DNA of 64,000 nt from Tetracentron sinense (taxonomy: Eukaryota > Streptophyta > Magnoliopsida > Trochodendrales > Trochodendraceae), in assembly GCA_015143295.1 (NCBI GenBank), contig CM026570.1, positions 3,930,047 through 3,994,046 on the forward strand. Direction: 5' to 3'. Position numbers and translations under genes: made by a program. Below, piece by piece: positions 46,471-57,800 of this stretch. A model generated the notes under the pieces. It saw only the letters and a list, made by a program, of their open reading frames with translations. It had not been told where the DNA came from and made no database searches. Every line of letters starts with the position of its first letter. Within the stretch, counting starts at the first letter, position 1.

Positions 46471-48162
46471 TGCTCTTGACATCTTTTTCAATTTTATATT
46501 TCGTAGGTAGGCTTTGGTTTGCCATGATTGTAAAAATATATAGCATGAGAAATATATTATACACATGATGGCATCTACCACCCCTAGAATTTCCATCGAA
46601 AGTAATCATATCGGATTGTTAAAATTGTCTGAGTGTGACACAATGAAATGACGCATAAGCTAATTGAGCATGACCTACGGGATGAGACTCGATAGTAAGT
46701 TGTACCTTGTAATAGTATCGTAAAACAAGATGTTGGGTCAGTTTCAGTGTTGGAATAGTGTATGTCACTGAGATTATGGGATGATCAAGGCATCGGGATG
46801 ATCAAGGCATCGCACAATTATTCCACAAAATTGAAAAGTTGATTGTGTATGCTTACATGCTGATCGTGTATGCCTCCATGCTTCTTTAGTAAGATGTCTT
46901 TTTTTTGTAAGAGGACGTTGATAAATACTTCATTTTTTTTTTTTAAAAGTTATAATGTGACTAACACTAACACACATGCACTCTAAACTCACACACAGGC
47001 GCCAGACCTAAGGTACCTTATAACTTATTTCGAACTCATGAGATAATGCCCCTATCAAAATATTATGTGTGGCTTCGGATGAAAGTAAGGGATGTTATGT
47101 TCGCTTTCCCAAATCATCCACTTTTTGTTTTAATTAAGAAGGCAATTTTGATATCTTCTTGTTCGAAAAATGATAAAACTGACAAGAATGAAAGTGAACT
47201 TAGCATTATTTAATTACTTATGCACAGTAGTTTCCAAGCATTTAAGCCTATTTTAAGGTATTTTTTTTATTGAGGAGTGCTAGCCCTAATCTCAAGTTTT
47301 TCCTACTCTCTACCTGAGCCAACCATTTGTCCATTCTCATCATTAAAGCACACTTTTTAACTGGTTGTAATGCTTTAACTGTGAAAATGGACAAGTGATG
47401 GTCTCAGGTTGAGAGCAGGAAAGGCCTAAGAGTATGTCTAAGCAGCCTAGCACTCCTCTTTTCTGATACAGGCTAGTGTGGCCAATCAGCTAACCTAACA
47501 AGAGATTCGGCTACCTATGTGAACCATTCAAAAGGTCTAACAGATATTGCACTCGGGCATAGCCTCTTCAGCTGACATGTGACGAGAAATGAGAGGAAAA
47601 AATATCAAACGCCGTTTCAATCTCTCCCACCTTATTTTGATTTCTCCTCAATTTCTCGCCACATGTCTATTGAAGAAGCTATGCCTGAGTGTAATACTTG
47701 GGAATCTACCAGAGGAAATCCGTTGCCATGCAAAAGGTAATTGAAACTTGTCCACATTGTTCTGGCCTTAGGATTCACCTACTAACCTCTGGGCCGAGCA
47801 AGAGCCTCATTTTAAGACACCTGATGACACCAAACTTTGAACTTCTAAAGACCAAGCCCAACGGGCTAAAAGATTTTGCATTGGTTCAAGATTGGGCCAG
47901 TTGTTTTAGCCTATACATGACATGGGTCGACAACAATCCAGCCCATGTGTTACAAAATTCTGTTTTGCAATCCGGCCCATGTTTATAAATTCGTTAAATC
48001 TCATAGCATCATTTATTATTTTTTGTTAGCTCTTTTTTAAGTCCTATCCTGGCCTTGACTCTTGAGGATAGAGCTTGGGCCTACCTAGATCAGGCCCTTC
48101 AAAGGTTACGGCCTCTCACCCTTATAAGTGAGGGCTGGATGTTGTAAGACCTAAGCCCAACC

Positions 48163-48399
48163 CAGGGCCGGCCCGTCCATTCGGCCATCAAAGCCTTTGC
48201 TTTAGGCCTCATTAAAAAAACTAAAAAATATATATTAAAAAAGCCTCATTTAAAATATTAAAAAATAAATAAAAGTCTCATTTAGAATATTAAAAAGGCC
48301 CCATTTATAGTTAATTTTTTTTAAATAATATTAAAAAAAAATTGAAAATCTCATTTAGAATTTTCGCTCTAGGCCTCCAAATGGCTTGGGCCAGCCCTG
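48163..48399. mobile_element. hAT-like MITE with perfect 8-bp target duplication
   Basis: Ends CAGGGCCGGCCC and the complement of CAGGGCTGGCCC, flanked by GCCCAACC at 48155-48162 and 48400-48407. Units E, F and G have the uninterrupted site AAGCCCGACCCTTTGACTGCC or a close form, so the insertion is specific to unit H. Confidence 0.85.
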
Positions 48400-49716
48400 G
48401 CCCAACCCTTTGACTGCCTTAGGTGCAAAGTTTGGAAATGTGGACTCTTTAATAGGAGATAATGTAAGAGTTTGATGAAATAATGTGAAATAAATGAATT
48501 TGATTGAAATTTTGATGACTTGAAGCTCTACTAACCACGAATGTGAATAAATGAAATCATAACGTGCTATCAAAAAAGAAAGACAAAAACTATTATTTCT
48601 CTTTAGCTGTATTTGGGTCTTGTTGAGAAGTACATCATCCCTAGGATCCATGTTGTTGAATGGATGTGATGACTCTTAGCTGCAGCTTCCTTTCTTTTTC
48701 TAGTTCCTCTTCAGACCGCTTGCCTCCCTACTAATAAAATGTTGCTATAGAAAATGGAGTTCTTTTTGCTTTAGGTGACTTGTTTTCACATCATCCTCCC
48801 TTTCTTCTTGTTTTTTTTTTTTTTTTTACAAATATTAATCTCATTTTTGTTGTGATAATCCCTTTTTTATGTGAATCTTTTTTATTATAGATATTTCGGT
48901 GGGCAAGGTAGGATTAGATGGACCTTACCTAATTGTTACAATCTTTATTTTTTTCTTTATTTTTTTATCGCATAATCAATAAATTTAATGGTTTTCCTCA
49001 TCTACTGGGAATCCCTCCAAACACCCTTCCATAAGGATGTTGCCAATCTTAATTAGATATTTACAAGCACTAACATCATCCTCGCTCATAGTTACAATGT
49101 CGGGGTTCAGGAATAATTCGGCAATGGTCAAATTTGGAAAAATATGAGAAATATTCGTGAACAATTCAGGAAAAAATAATAATTTTAAAAAGATATCTAA
49201 TAATTTGATTAGATAATATACAAAACAAGTAGTTTACTTTGTCAAACTAAACAAATTATTGTTAAATTTACGAATAATTCGAAAATAATTCGTTAAATTC
49301 ATAAATAACTCACAAAATCCATGAATAATTCGGTAAATCTAAAATTCCTAAATAATTCGGATAATAATTTGACACAACTAAAATTCACGAATTTTTCAAA
49401 AATTTGAAGAATTTTGTGACTGTGTCCTCACTTTACAGTAATATTTTTTAACTGATAAGTTTGTCATAAGCTCCAATTAAAGATTCAAATATTAATGTGA
49501 TAACAAAGCTCGCATATTTGCTAATTTTCATAACTTTATCAAACATCCATATTACAACAAATCACCTCTAAAGGAAACATTACAGTATAGTGGAGAATAA
49601 TTATCATGCCAAAGACATTAAGGCCGAAGAAATGAAGAAAAAAAAAAGTAACACAATTGACTTATAAAATAGAGGGCAAAATACTCATGAGTAACTCAAC
49701 AAAGACACACTAAGCC

Positions 49717-50285
49717 CTAATAGGCATCAGGGTTTGCCAAGAGGTAGGCTTCAACAACCTTGTACATCCCCATTGCTTTCTCTTTGCCTTCCTTGATATC
49801 CTCTTCTTTAAGCACGAGATCGCCCTTGGTGTGGTACGCGCTTGTCATCTTGCAAACGCATCCTCCATCGCTAGAGGCCTCAAATTTAACCTCGTAAGCA
49901 ATAGACTCGAGCTTGTCACCCAATACATCACCTTCAATCAAAGAGTACTTGCACACCAGATTCTCTTTGTCGAGCACCTCAGTCTTGTGCTTCAAGTACT
50001 TAAAGTGAGCACCTGCATATATAACAAAATTGAACACCATTATTTACTTGTCAAATACATGGCACTAACTAGTAGTTTATCAGTAGAATTATATGACTAA
50101 CCTTCAGGGAAGTTGGTTTGTTTGATGCTTCCGGCCCCCCCGTCTCCTTCGATAAATTCGATACTCTTAATTGCCTGGGGCATTAGCTTGGGGATGAGGT
50201 TATGCGAGTCAAGGACCAAAGCCTTGAACATCTTTGCGGGAGCAACCGGGGTTGTGAACTCCTGGGAATAGCAAGTGACGCCCAT
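49717..50285 (-). CDS. PR-10 / Bet v 1 family protein, gene H (2 exons)
   Basis: Exon 1 is 50102-50285 and exon 2 is 49717-50012, with an 89-bp intron. The product is 159 residues, starting [10 protein letters not shown] and ending LLANPDAY, with a TAG stop. The glycine loop GDGGAG and Tyr84 are intact, with Ala17 and Glu73 as in G and Ile45 (EFIEGD) private. Coding sequence and splice sites are clean. The native TATA box and upstream region are absent: 21 bp above the ATG the sequence becomes the 3' LTR of a same-strand Ty3/gypsy element. Expression would have to start from that LTR (TATA at 50528-50534) or be lost. A short upstream frame (ATG at 50493, 22 codons) would lie in such a leader and could reduce translation. 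Confidence 0.92.
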
Positions 50286-50527
50286 GTTTTCTTGGAGCTA
50301 GAAAATTGTGAGGGGAAATTACCGAAAGGACACGCGTCAGCAGCAGCTCCTCCCAAGTTCTGATTAGCTGGTAGAAGACTGGAGTGGAGGGTGTGATACC
50401 CTGACCTGCACTCCGATGATTAAGTCAGTAGGTGTAGGAGATGATGAACAGCAAGAACATAATAGAGAGTTCGAAGGTCTTAGCTCCCCCCATCTTTTCG
50501 TCCCCCCTTACACTGTTCTTCACAGGG

Positions 50528-50534
50528 TTATATA
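50528..50534 (-). promoter_or_regulatory. TATA box of the LTR
   Basis: The minus strand reads TATATAA in the context GTCTATATAACCC, a strong plant TATA box. A start about 30 bp downstream (near 50500) would give a leader of roughly 215 nt to the gene H ATG, if U5 termination is bypassed. Confidence 0.6.
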
Positions 50535-50844
50535 GACCACCCTTGCCATGGCCATAGGCACCCATTGATGTCCATGCATACCTCGAATCCCTGATGTGTA
50601 CTTCAGTAATCATTTTAGATAGATCTTCTGGTCATTCGTACTGCACGCGCATCTGCACACAAAAAGAGCAGGCAAAGAGTAGGAACTCGTCCGAGGTGAC
50701 TGGCATTAAATGCAGCATTAAATGCCATTTAATGCCAAGACAATGTTACCCACCTACCATCGTAGAGGTAGGATCAGTCCCAGGCGACTGGGCAGCAACG
50801 CCAGATCTCATTACGTGTTTAGGATACGCGATCGTGGACAATAA

Positions 50845-51160
50845 GACGACGGGTACGTCGTCAGAATGAAGACGTGATCGTCGTTCACGAGACCACGGGT
50901 CCGTCGTCAGAGTGAAGACGTGATCGTCGTTCACAAGACCACGGGTCCGTCGTCAGAGTGAAGACGTGATCGTCGTTCATAAGACCACGGGTCCGTCGTC
51001 AGAGTGAAGACGTGATCGTCGTTCATAAGACCACGGGTCCGTCGTCAGAGTGAAGACGTGATCGTCGTTCATAAGACCACGGGTCCGTCGTCAGAGTGAA
51101 GACGTGATCGTCGTTCATGGGACCACGCTCTCGTCGTTCATACGTCCACGAGCCCGTTGC
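50845..51160. repeat. 46-bp tandem repeat in LTR U3
   Basis: Exact 46-bp spacing: unit starts at 50845, 50891, 50937, 50983, 51029, 51075 and 51121 (last partial). Each unit contains GACCACGGGTCCGTCGTC and GACGTGATCGTCGTTCA, with ACG/CGT-rich short palindromes (GATC, CGTCG/CGACG). It lies 310-630 bp upstream of the LTR TATA box. Confidence 0.95.
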
Positions 51161-51256
51161 CGAGGAGACGACGGAAATGAGCTCAAACGATAACACCACA
51201 CTGAGGACGAGCTCGTTGTTACCACACTTAGGTTTTTACGAAATTTACCCATTACA

Positions 51257-51270
51257 AATTGCCCCTTTAT
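51257..51270 (-). promoter_or_regulatory. Polypurine tract of the Tat element
   Basis: The minus strand reads ATAAAGGGGCAATT directly before the LTR start TGTAATGGG, as expected for the plus-strand primer of an LTR retrotransposon. Confidence 0.6.
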
Positions 51271-51589
51271 GATACTTTGAACGTGGTTCAGAGTGTCATA
51301 AATATAGCGAAACGTTGGAGGAGAAGATACAGCTCACCTCAGAATGATGATAGGTCACATACTCTGTACGCGAAGGCGTAGCGTCGTGCCAGCTGTATTG
51401 CGCGTGCCGAAACGTCATACCTCATAAATGCCTAGCAGGCTGTCATCATTATCTTCCGGACGCTTCGTGTTTCCCGACGGTTACTTAATTTGGTCAAAAG
51501 ACCATCCTGTCCTTCGGGCTGTCTCTATGCGTGGACACGCGTACGATACAGATTGAGGTCATTATCGTCCTCAGAATCATGGTCTGGCC

Positions 51590-51595
51590 TATAAG
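51590..51595 (+). promoter_or_regulatory. Putative TATA box of the antisense ORF
   Basis: TATAAG in GGCCTATAAGTACC on the plus strand, about 215 bp upstream of the ATG at 51809. No other TATA-like motif is closer. It suggests the antisense ORF has its own promoter. Confidence 0.4.
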
Positions 51596-51808
51596 TACCG
51601 AAGACCTGGTACTTCTTCTTCACTTGAATTTTTGCATCCCGTTACTCTGCCGGAATTTCTCCTTACCGACGATTTGCTGTTCTGGTTTTCCTCCTTCTCC
51701 GGTCGTGCCTCCCCTTGCTTCCTAAATCCAGTTTCGGTAAGAACTTCTTCTTTCTTTTTTATTCTGTAGTTGTCTTCCCTAAATTTCTTTTTCTCTTTGC
51801 TTGTAATC

Positions 51809-53347
51809 ATGTCTACCGAAATAGTTAGGATAGACAGTGCCGATGAGGCTAGTTGCTCAGGCAGTGCCCCTCACGGTGTTATCACCGGCGCTTCCACATC
51901 CAAAACCAGACCAGTGGTTAAGTACGCACTTGACCACTACAGAACTCTTTTCCAAATACCTTCTCACGTCCACCTCCATTTCGGAGAAGAAGACGTTCTT
52001 CCCGACCATCGTTCTTCTTGCACAATCGTCTACCTCGCTCAGTTCGAGGCTGGACTTCGATTTCCCCTCTCTCCCGTCACGGATTCCGTCCTGTCCGCCC
52101 TTCAAATTGCCCCGGGGCAGATGCACCCGAAGTTCTACAAGTACATGTCTCTGATGGACAAGTTCAACAGAGACGGGTATAACGTGGAAGCCAGGCACGT
52201 TTTCCACTTCCGCTTCGCCGTGAAGTGTCCCGGGGTTGTGAAGGAGGGAGAGAAGACGTTCTTCACTTGGAGACAAAAACTCAAAGTTCCCGACATCGTC
52301 GCACACCTCCCCGACGTGGAACGGGGTTGGAAGGAGATGCCCTTCGTGGTCTCCGGTGCTTGGAGGGCAGAGACTGCCCGTCCTGTTCCCCACGAATTTA
52401 CCTCAGGTCTGCTATTATTTATTCTTTTTCCGTCGCCGGTTTTTTTTTGATAACATGTTCTTGCCACATGGCTAATGATATTTTCCTTTTTCTGCAGAGG
52501 CTTCAAAGGTACATTTCCCTGATTTGTCCGCGGAAGAAGAGTACGAGCTCCGGAGAGTTCGCGACGATAAAGGGGACGCCTACGTTACCTGGAGACCGTC
52601 CTCGACTCGAGAGAAAGAGCCCGCTGCAACAGTAGGGACTAAATCCAAAAAATCTCGTCGGCAAGCTCGTCCGTCGGCAAAGAGACCGCTCGAACAGGCA
52701 GCTGCTCTTGGAGAAGAAGAAGAAATGGCAGACCAACCTTCTCCGCGATCCTCACAGGCTCCGGCCTTGACTCGTCCTCCTCGCCCTTCCCGTTTATCTT
52801 CGGCGGAGAAGAGGGCGGAGAAAAGGGAGAGAGCTGAAGCTCTCAAGGCTATATCGGCGAAGAAGGCTCGGCGAGAAGCTGAGCATGACCGGCGGGTCCG
52901 AGAGCGCGCATCTGCCGAGGCGCCACCTACTCAAGTAGCAACGGTTGGCGAGGGGAGTGGTGTCCCCGTGGAGGAGTCTCCAATCGTCAGTAGCGGCTCT
53001 CCCACGGAGGTTGTGCTCGCTCCGTCTTCCGTGGCAGAGACTGTTGCCCCGGAGATCGTCCCGGCCTCTGCTCCTTCCCCAGCCGCAAATGTGGCTTCGT
53101 CTTCTGCCCCTCCTCGAGAGAGGATTGCCAGGGGGGGGCCCGCCGAATTCTGGAATCCCGTCTTCCCTAGAGGGTACACCCGTCCTACCGTTGCCCATTC
53201 TGCGATGGAGCACGACTCTATCGCCACATCCATGATGTTGGCGATGAGACTTCCGGCGGATATGGCCGCAACAAGGGACCTGCACTGGATGGGGATGTTC
53301 AGTGCTGCGAGCCGAGCTGTTGCCACGGTATGTTCTCTTCTCTGCGC

Positions 53348-53382
<35 letters not shown>

Positions 53383-54180
53383 ATTTTTCTTTCTCTTCTT
53401 TTGTAGCTGGGCAACATGCTTGCCGGGATGTACGAGGTTACCGCCGAGAACAGGCGTACCTCCAACGGACTGAGGGACAAGGTCCTTGACCTGGAGAAGA
53501 GGGGAGCCGAGGACATGAAACGGCTGAATCACGAGCTGATGTCTGTCAAAGCGGATCTTCGGACCGCCAAAGGCACAATTGCCTCGGCTGTGAAACAGCG
53601 GGACAAAGCTCGGGACGAGGCCCGTAAGGCGATGGAAGGAGAGAAGGCGGCCGTGGAACAGGCCGAGAGATCCGTCCTCAGGATTAGTGAGATGGACGAG
53701 GTCGTGAATTCTCTTCGTCAGCAGCTGGAGAAGTTAGAAGCTGAAAAAGCAGCATTGGCCGAACAACTCGAGGCCGTCATGGCTGCGAGGGACAAGGAGG
53801 TTGAAGCCGCCAAGGAGGCTTTAACGGAGTCTCTCCGAGCTCACTTCCAGACGGAGATGGAGCGACTGATAACTGAAGACCGGGTCGAGACGGAGAGAGA
53901 GCTTATGAATGAACTCCGAGAGTCCGGACGACTGGTAGAGTCTCCCCAACAGTCGAAGGACGAGGCCACTCGTTCCGAGGCTGTGGGCATGGAGATCTCG
54001 CCTGGCGAAGAACCCGAAGTACAAGGAGGGGGGCAACTCTCGTCTTCTCTTGGACCATCTCCCGTCCTGCTCGAGGCTCCTGCGAAAATCGCCTCTGCCA
54101 ACCCTGCTGCTGCTGCTGCTGACGACGTCTCGACCGTTCCCGATGACGCTGTCGTGATCGTCGACGTTGCCGAAGACTGA
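51809..54180 (+). CDS. Antisense ORF of the Tat element, plant transposon protein-like (3 exons)
   Basis: Exons are 51809-52406, 52498-53327 and 53407-54180, with GT-AG introns of 91 and 79 bp (acceptors TTCTGCAG and TTTTGTAG). The predicted product is 733 residues, MSTEIVRID... to ...VIVDVAED, with no internal stop. Residues about 40-200 (DHYRTLFQIPSHVHLHF, FEAGLRFPLSPVTDSVL, IAPGQMHPKFYKYM) resemble the putative gypsy-type transposon / Transposase_28 family. The middle is Pro/Ala/Ser-rich with a basic Lys/Arg/Glu segment. About residues 480-660 form a long charged coiled coil. It runs opposite to gag-pol, between integrase and the 3' LTR, where Tat elements often carry such an ORF. Its role is not established. 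Intron 2 holds a 31-T run. Splicing is predicted, not shown. Confidence 0.75.
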
Positions 54181-54332
54181 TCCTTCCTCCTTTCCATCTC
54201 TTACTTCTCAATTTTGTATCGGCTGTACTCCCGTTCATCTTATGTTAATAGAAAATTTCTTTTTGTGATCACCGTGTTGCAATCGATTGGTCTAGAATAA
54301 TTGCCTCGTTCAAATAAGATATGGCACAAAAT

Positions 54333-54775
54333 TAACTCGTGATTGAGTATAAATCTCACAATAAAAATAAAGATAAATCACTAACTCGTGATTGAGTATA
54401 AATCTCACAATAAAAATAAATCACATCACTTTTAACAACGGGTCGTTAAAGAAGCGGTTTGACACTACGGACGTAATTTGGCAACAAGTCCATTTCGTAA
54501 AGACGAACTTATGGTGACTCGTGGTGGGACACCATGCTCAGAGGACATTCCATTAGTATAAGCCATCGGTATGCTCAGATGGCAATTCCTTTTATGAGCC
54601 ACCTGTGTCCCGTGGTGAGTACCCTGTTCGTACGAAATGTGCTCGCCGTGATAACTCGTGGTGGGACACCATGTTCAGAGGACATTCCATTAGTATAAGC
54701 CGCCGTGATGCTCAGATGGCAATTCCTTTGTGTGAGCCGCCCGTGTCCCGTGGTGAGTGAAATGTACCCGTCGTG
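54333..54775. repeat. Direct repeats between pol and the antisense ORF
   Basis: A 39-bp repeat beginning TAACTCGTGATTGAGTATAA occurs at 54333 and 54382. A longer imperfect repeat beginning ACTCGTGGTGGGACACCATG occurs at 54517 and 54654 (offset 137 bp). Tandem repeats in this spacer are common in Tat elements. Confidence 0.8.
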
Positions 54776-54847
54776 GTAATTTGTCCAGAATGTTTTACGA
54801 CGTATTGTTATTTGAAAAATTAACTCGTGGTAATTCATAACATAACT

Positions 54848-57800
54848 TTACTGGAAAAATTGTTTTAAATTCATAATGTTCCACGATTTTTGAATTACAT
54901 TACCTTGTAAGTCTTTAAGGTAGTACACCCCGGGACTCCCGACACGGTCCACGATATATGGCCCTTCCCAGTTGGGACCCAGCTTTCCGCTGTTGATTTC
55001 TCGTGTATTTTGGAAGACTTTTCGGAGAACGAGGTCTCCGACCTGAAGCGTCCTTTCCCGTACTTTCTTGTTGTATGCCTTTCGTAATTGTTGTTGATAG
55101 CGTTTCATCTGAATGCTGGCGTCTTCCCGTTTTTCTTCCAGTAAGTCTAAGTGAATAGCCATTAACTCGACATTTTTGTTTTCCTCTCCGTGTTTCTTCC
55201 GTGAACGTGTTGTTGGCAGAAAGACTTCAGTGGGAATAACAGCTTCCACCCCGTATGCTAAAGAGAACGGGGTCTCGTTCGTAGGGCTCCGTGGTGTTGT
55301 TCGGTATCCCCATAACGCATTGTGCAACTCGCTGGTCCACTTTCCCTTGGAATCTTCCAATCTTCTCTTGAGGGCATTCAAAATATTCTTGTTGGCTGCT
55401 TCGGCAAGGCCATTCCCTTGAGGATAATAAGGAGAAGAGAAGATGTGCTTGATTTTCAACTCCTGGCAAAAGTCGGCGATAAGCTTTCCTGTGAATTGCT
55501 TCCCGTTGTCAGAAATGATGGATTGCGGGATGCCGAATCTACAGATAATGTGCTCCCACAAGAATTTCTTCACTTCTTGTTCTCTAATACGCGCCAGGGG
55601 AACAGCTTCGATCCACCGGGAGAAGTAATCCGTGGCCACGAGCAGAAAAATTAAATTACCGGGAGCTTTGGGGAAAGGTCCCACGATGTCAAGTCCCCAA
55701 CGAGCGAAAGGCCAAGGTTGAGATACGATGTTGAGTTCTTGAGCGGGAGCATGAATCAACCTCGCATGCCGCTGACACTGGCTGCATTTTTGTACGTATT
55801 TCTGTGCGTCAGCTTGCATGTAAGGCCAAAAATATCCTTGCCCCAGAGCACGATGAGCGATAGTCCGTCCTCCTGAATGGATGCCGCAAATCCCCTCGTG
55901 GAGCTCGGCCAAAATTCTCTCTACATCTTCCGGATGCACGCATCTCAAAAGAGGTCCTCCAAAGGATTTGCGATACAGTTCTCCGTCCACAAGGGTGTAA
56001 CGGGGAGCTTTATATTGTATTCGTCTTGCTTCCTTTGCATCAGAAGGGAGAATTCCATTCTTCAAATAGGTAAATATGCCCGTCATCCAGCTCGGCACTT
56101 GACTTACAGACAACACCGTGCGTTGCGTTTGCAATTCAATGGAGGGGTATTCTTGATACTCTATGAGGATCGTTTTGGGCTCATCGGTTTGCATCATCGA
56201 GGCGAGGTAGGCCAATGCATCGGCATGCCTGTTATCGTCCCTTCTGACATGTTTGATCTCGAGAACATCAAAGGCCCTCCGTTGCTCTTGTAAAAATGCA
56301 GCGTAGCGCTTCATCCGTTCATCCCGACATTCATAGATACCGTTGACTTGGTTCACCACGAGCTGTGAATCACAGAACACCCGGAGTTTAGAAACTCCCA
56401 ATTCTCGGGCACTCTGCAACCCAAGGATTAACGCCTCATATTCAGCTTCATTATTGGAGGCAGCATAACCAAGGCGCGTCAACTTCTGCACTTTAACATG
56501 ATCAGGGCTGACAAGAACAGCACCTAGTCCCGAACCACTGATATTAGACGACCCGTCAACATACAAGAGCCAATCGCACCACGCCGTCAGTTTCGTTTCG
56601 TTTCCAGTCCCTGTTCCTACAATGGAATCCGCCTCCGCGTCGTCTGGGAGTTCGTGACGGTCGGGCTCCGCTGAAGTTTCGGCCTCCTCCACGGGGAAAT
56701 CGGCTAAGAAGCTTGCAACGGCTTGCCCCTTCTCTGCGGTTCGGGCCTGATATTGGATATCGAACTCGCTCAGCGCCACGGCCCATTTTGACATGCGTCC
56801 CGCGGTTTCAGGTCGTCCCAACACAATTTTCAAAGGGTACGTGGTGAAGACGACGATGGTGTGTGCCTGAAAATAAGGACGTAACTTCTCAGCGGAAAAG
56901 ACAAGAGCCAGGCATACCTTTTCCACTCTGCTGTAGTTGGATTCTGCCTTGTGGAATGTTTTGCTGACGAAATAAACAGGCTTCTCTACGCCGTCGTGAT
57001 TTCTGAGCAACACGGAACCAATGGCTCGTTCCGAGACGGAGAGATAGAGGTACAGTACTTCACCAGATTCAGGTACAGAGAGGATCGGTGCGGAGCCTAA
57101 ATACGTCTTCAAGGCGGCGAAAGATTGGGAACACTCCTCGGTCCATCTGAAGACGGAATCCTTTCTCAGCAATTCGAACAAAGGTCTGCATCGATCAGAG
57201 GACTTTGATATGAACCGGTTGAGAGCTGCGATACGTCCCGTCAGTTTTTGAACTTCTTTCCTTGTTTTCGGTTCCGGCATATCTATCAGAGCACGGATCT
57301 GCGCGGGATTTGCTTCAATGCCCCGTTGGCTGACGAGATAGCCGAGGAATTTGCCCGAGGCGACGCCGAATGTACATTTCTCAGGATTTAACTTCAGATT
57401 GAAAGTACGTAAAATAGAGAACGGCTTCCGCTAGGTCAGTCACAAGAGAGACCCGAGTTCGGCTTTTCACAACGATATCGTCAATGTACACCTCCACCGA
57501 TTTACCGAGCAAGGGTCCAAACATCAGATTCATCAATCGTTGGTAAGTGGCTCCGGCATTCTTCAGGCCAAAGGGCATGACCCGGTAACAAAACAGGCCA
57601 CGCTCCGTTATGAAGGCCGTTTTCTCTTGATCGTCCCCCGCTAAGAGGATTTGATTATAACCTGAATACCCGTCCATGAAGCTCAACATCTCGTGACCCG
57701 CGGTCGCTGTGATTAGTCTGTCGATTCTGGGAACCGGGAAGAAGTCTTTCGGGCAAGCTCTATTAACATTGGTGAAATCGATGCAGACCCTGACTTTTCC

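Larger units (their letters stand above)
40725..46599. repeat. Duplicated PR-10 unit G with a 2-kb insertion
   Basis: Begins inside the 3'-flank block (AAGCCCAAGCTAGACGGGCC) so its left edge is truncated. It holds gene G, promoter, flank block and hAT-like MITE (43416-44009). Compared with unit E, extra DNA lies between about 44387 and 46470 (SINE, MULE-like MITE, unassigned sequence), after which TCAATTTTATATTTCGTAGG resumes. Confidence 0.6.
46600..50306. repeat. Duplicated PR-10 unit H, cut by the retrotransposon
   Basis: Starts at ATATCGGATTGTTAAAATTG and follows the common block order (lead segment, AAGCCTATTTTAAGG block near 47245, 3'-flank block from 47802, gene H). It stops 21 bp upstream of the gene H ATG where the retrotransposon LTR begins, so the promoter half of the unit is missing. 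About 350 bp rich in ATAATTCGG at 49090-49430 is unique to this unit. Confidence 0.65.
50307..51256 (-). repeat. 3' LTR of the Tat element
   Basis: On the minus strand it runs from TGTAATGGGTAAATTTCG to the end ...AATTTCCCCTCACA. The termini are imperfect inverted repeats (TGTAATGGG and TGTGAGGGG). The left edge is fixed by comparison with other PR-10 genes, whose leaders continue GAGCTAGAAAATGG(A)TCTAAG where H breaks at GAAAAT|TGTGAGG. Length is 950 bp, with a TATA box, a tandem-repeat block in U3 and a polypurine tract just outside. Confidence 0.75.

Noticed and set aside
50845..51160. Possible CRISPR-like or satellite array
   Set aside because: Units abut without unique spacers and lie inside a plant LTR, so this is a tandem repeat, not CRISPR.
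51857..53532. Long minus-strand frames opposite exons 1 and 2 of the antisense ORF
   Set aside because: GC-rich shadow frames. The plus-strand frames join cleanly by GT-AG introns into one protein, and the minus-strand frames show no domain.
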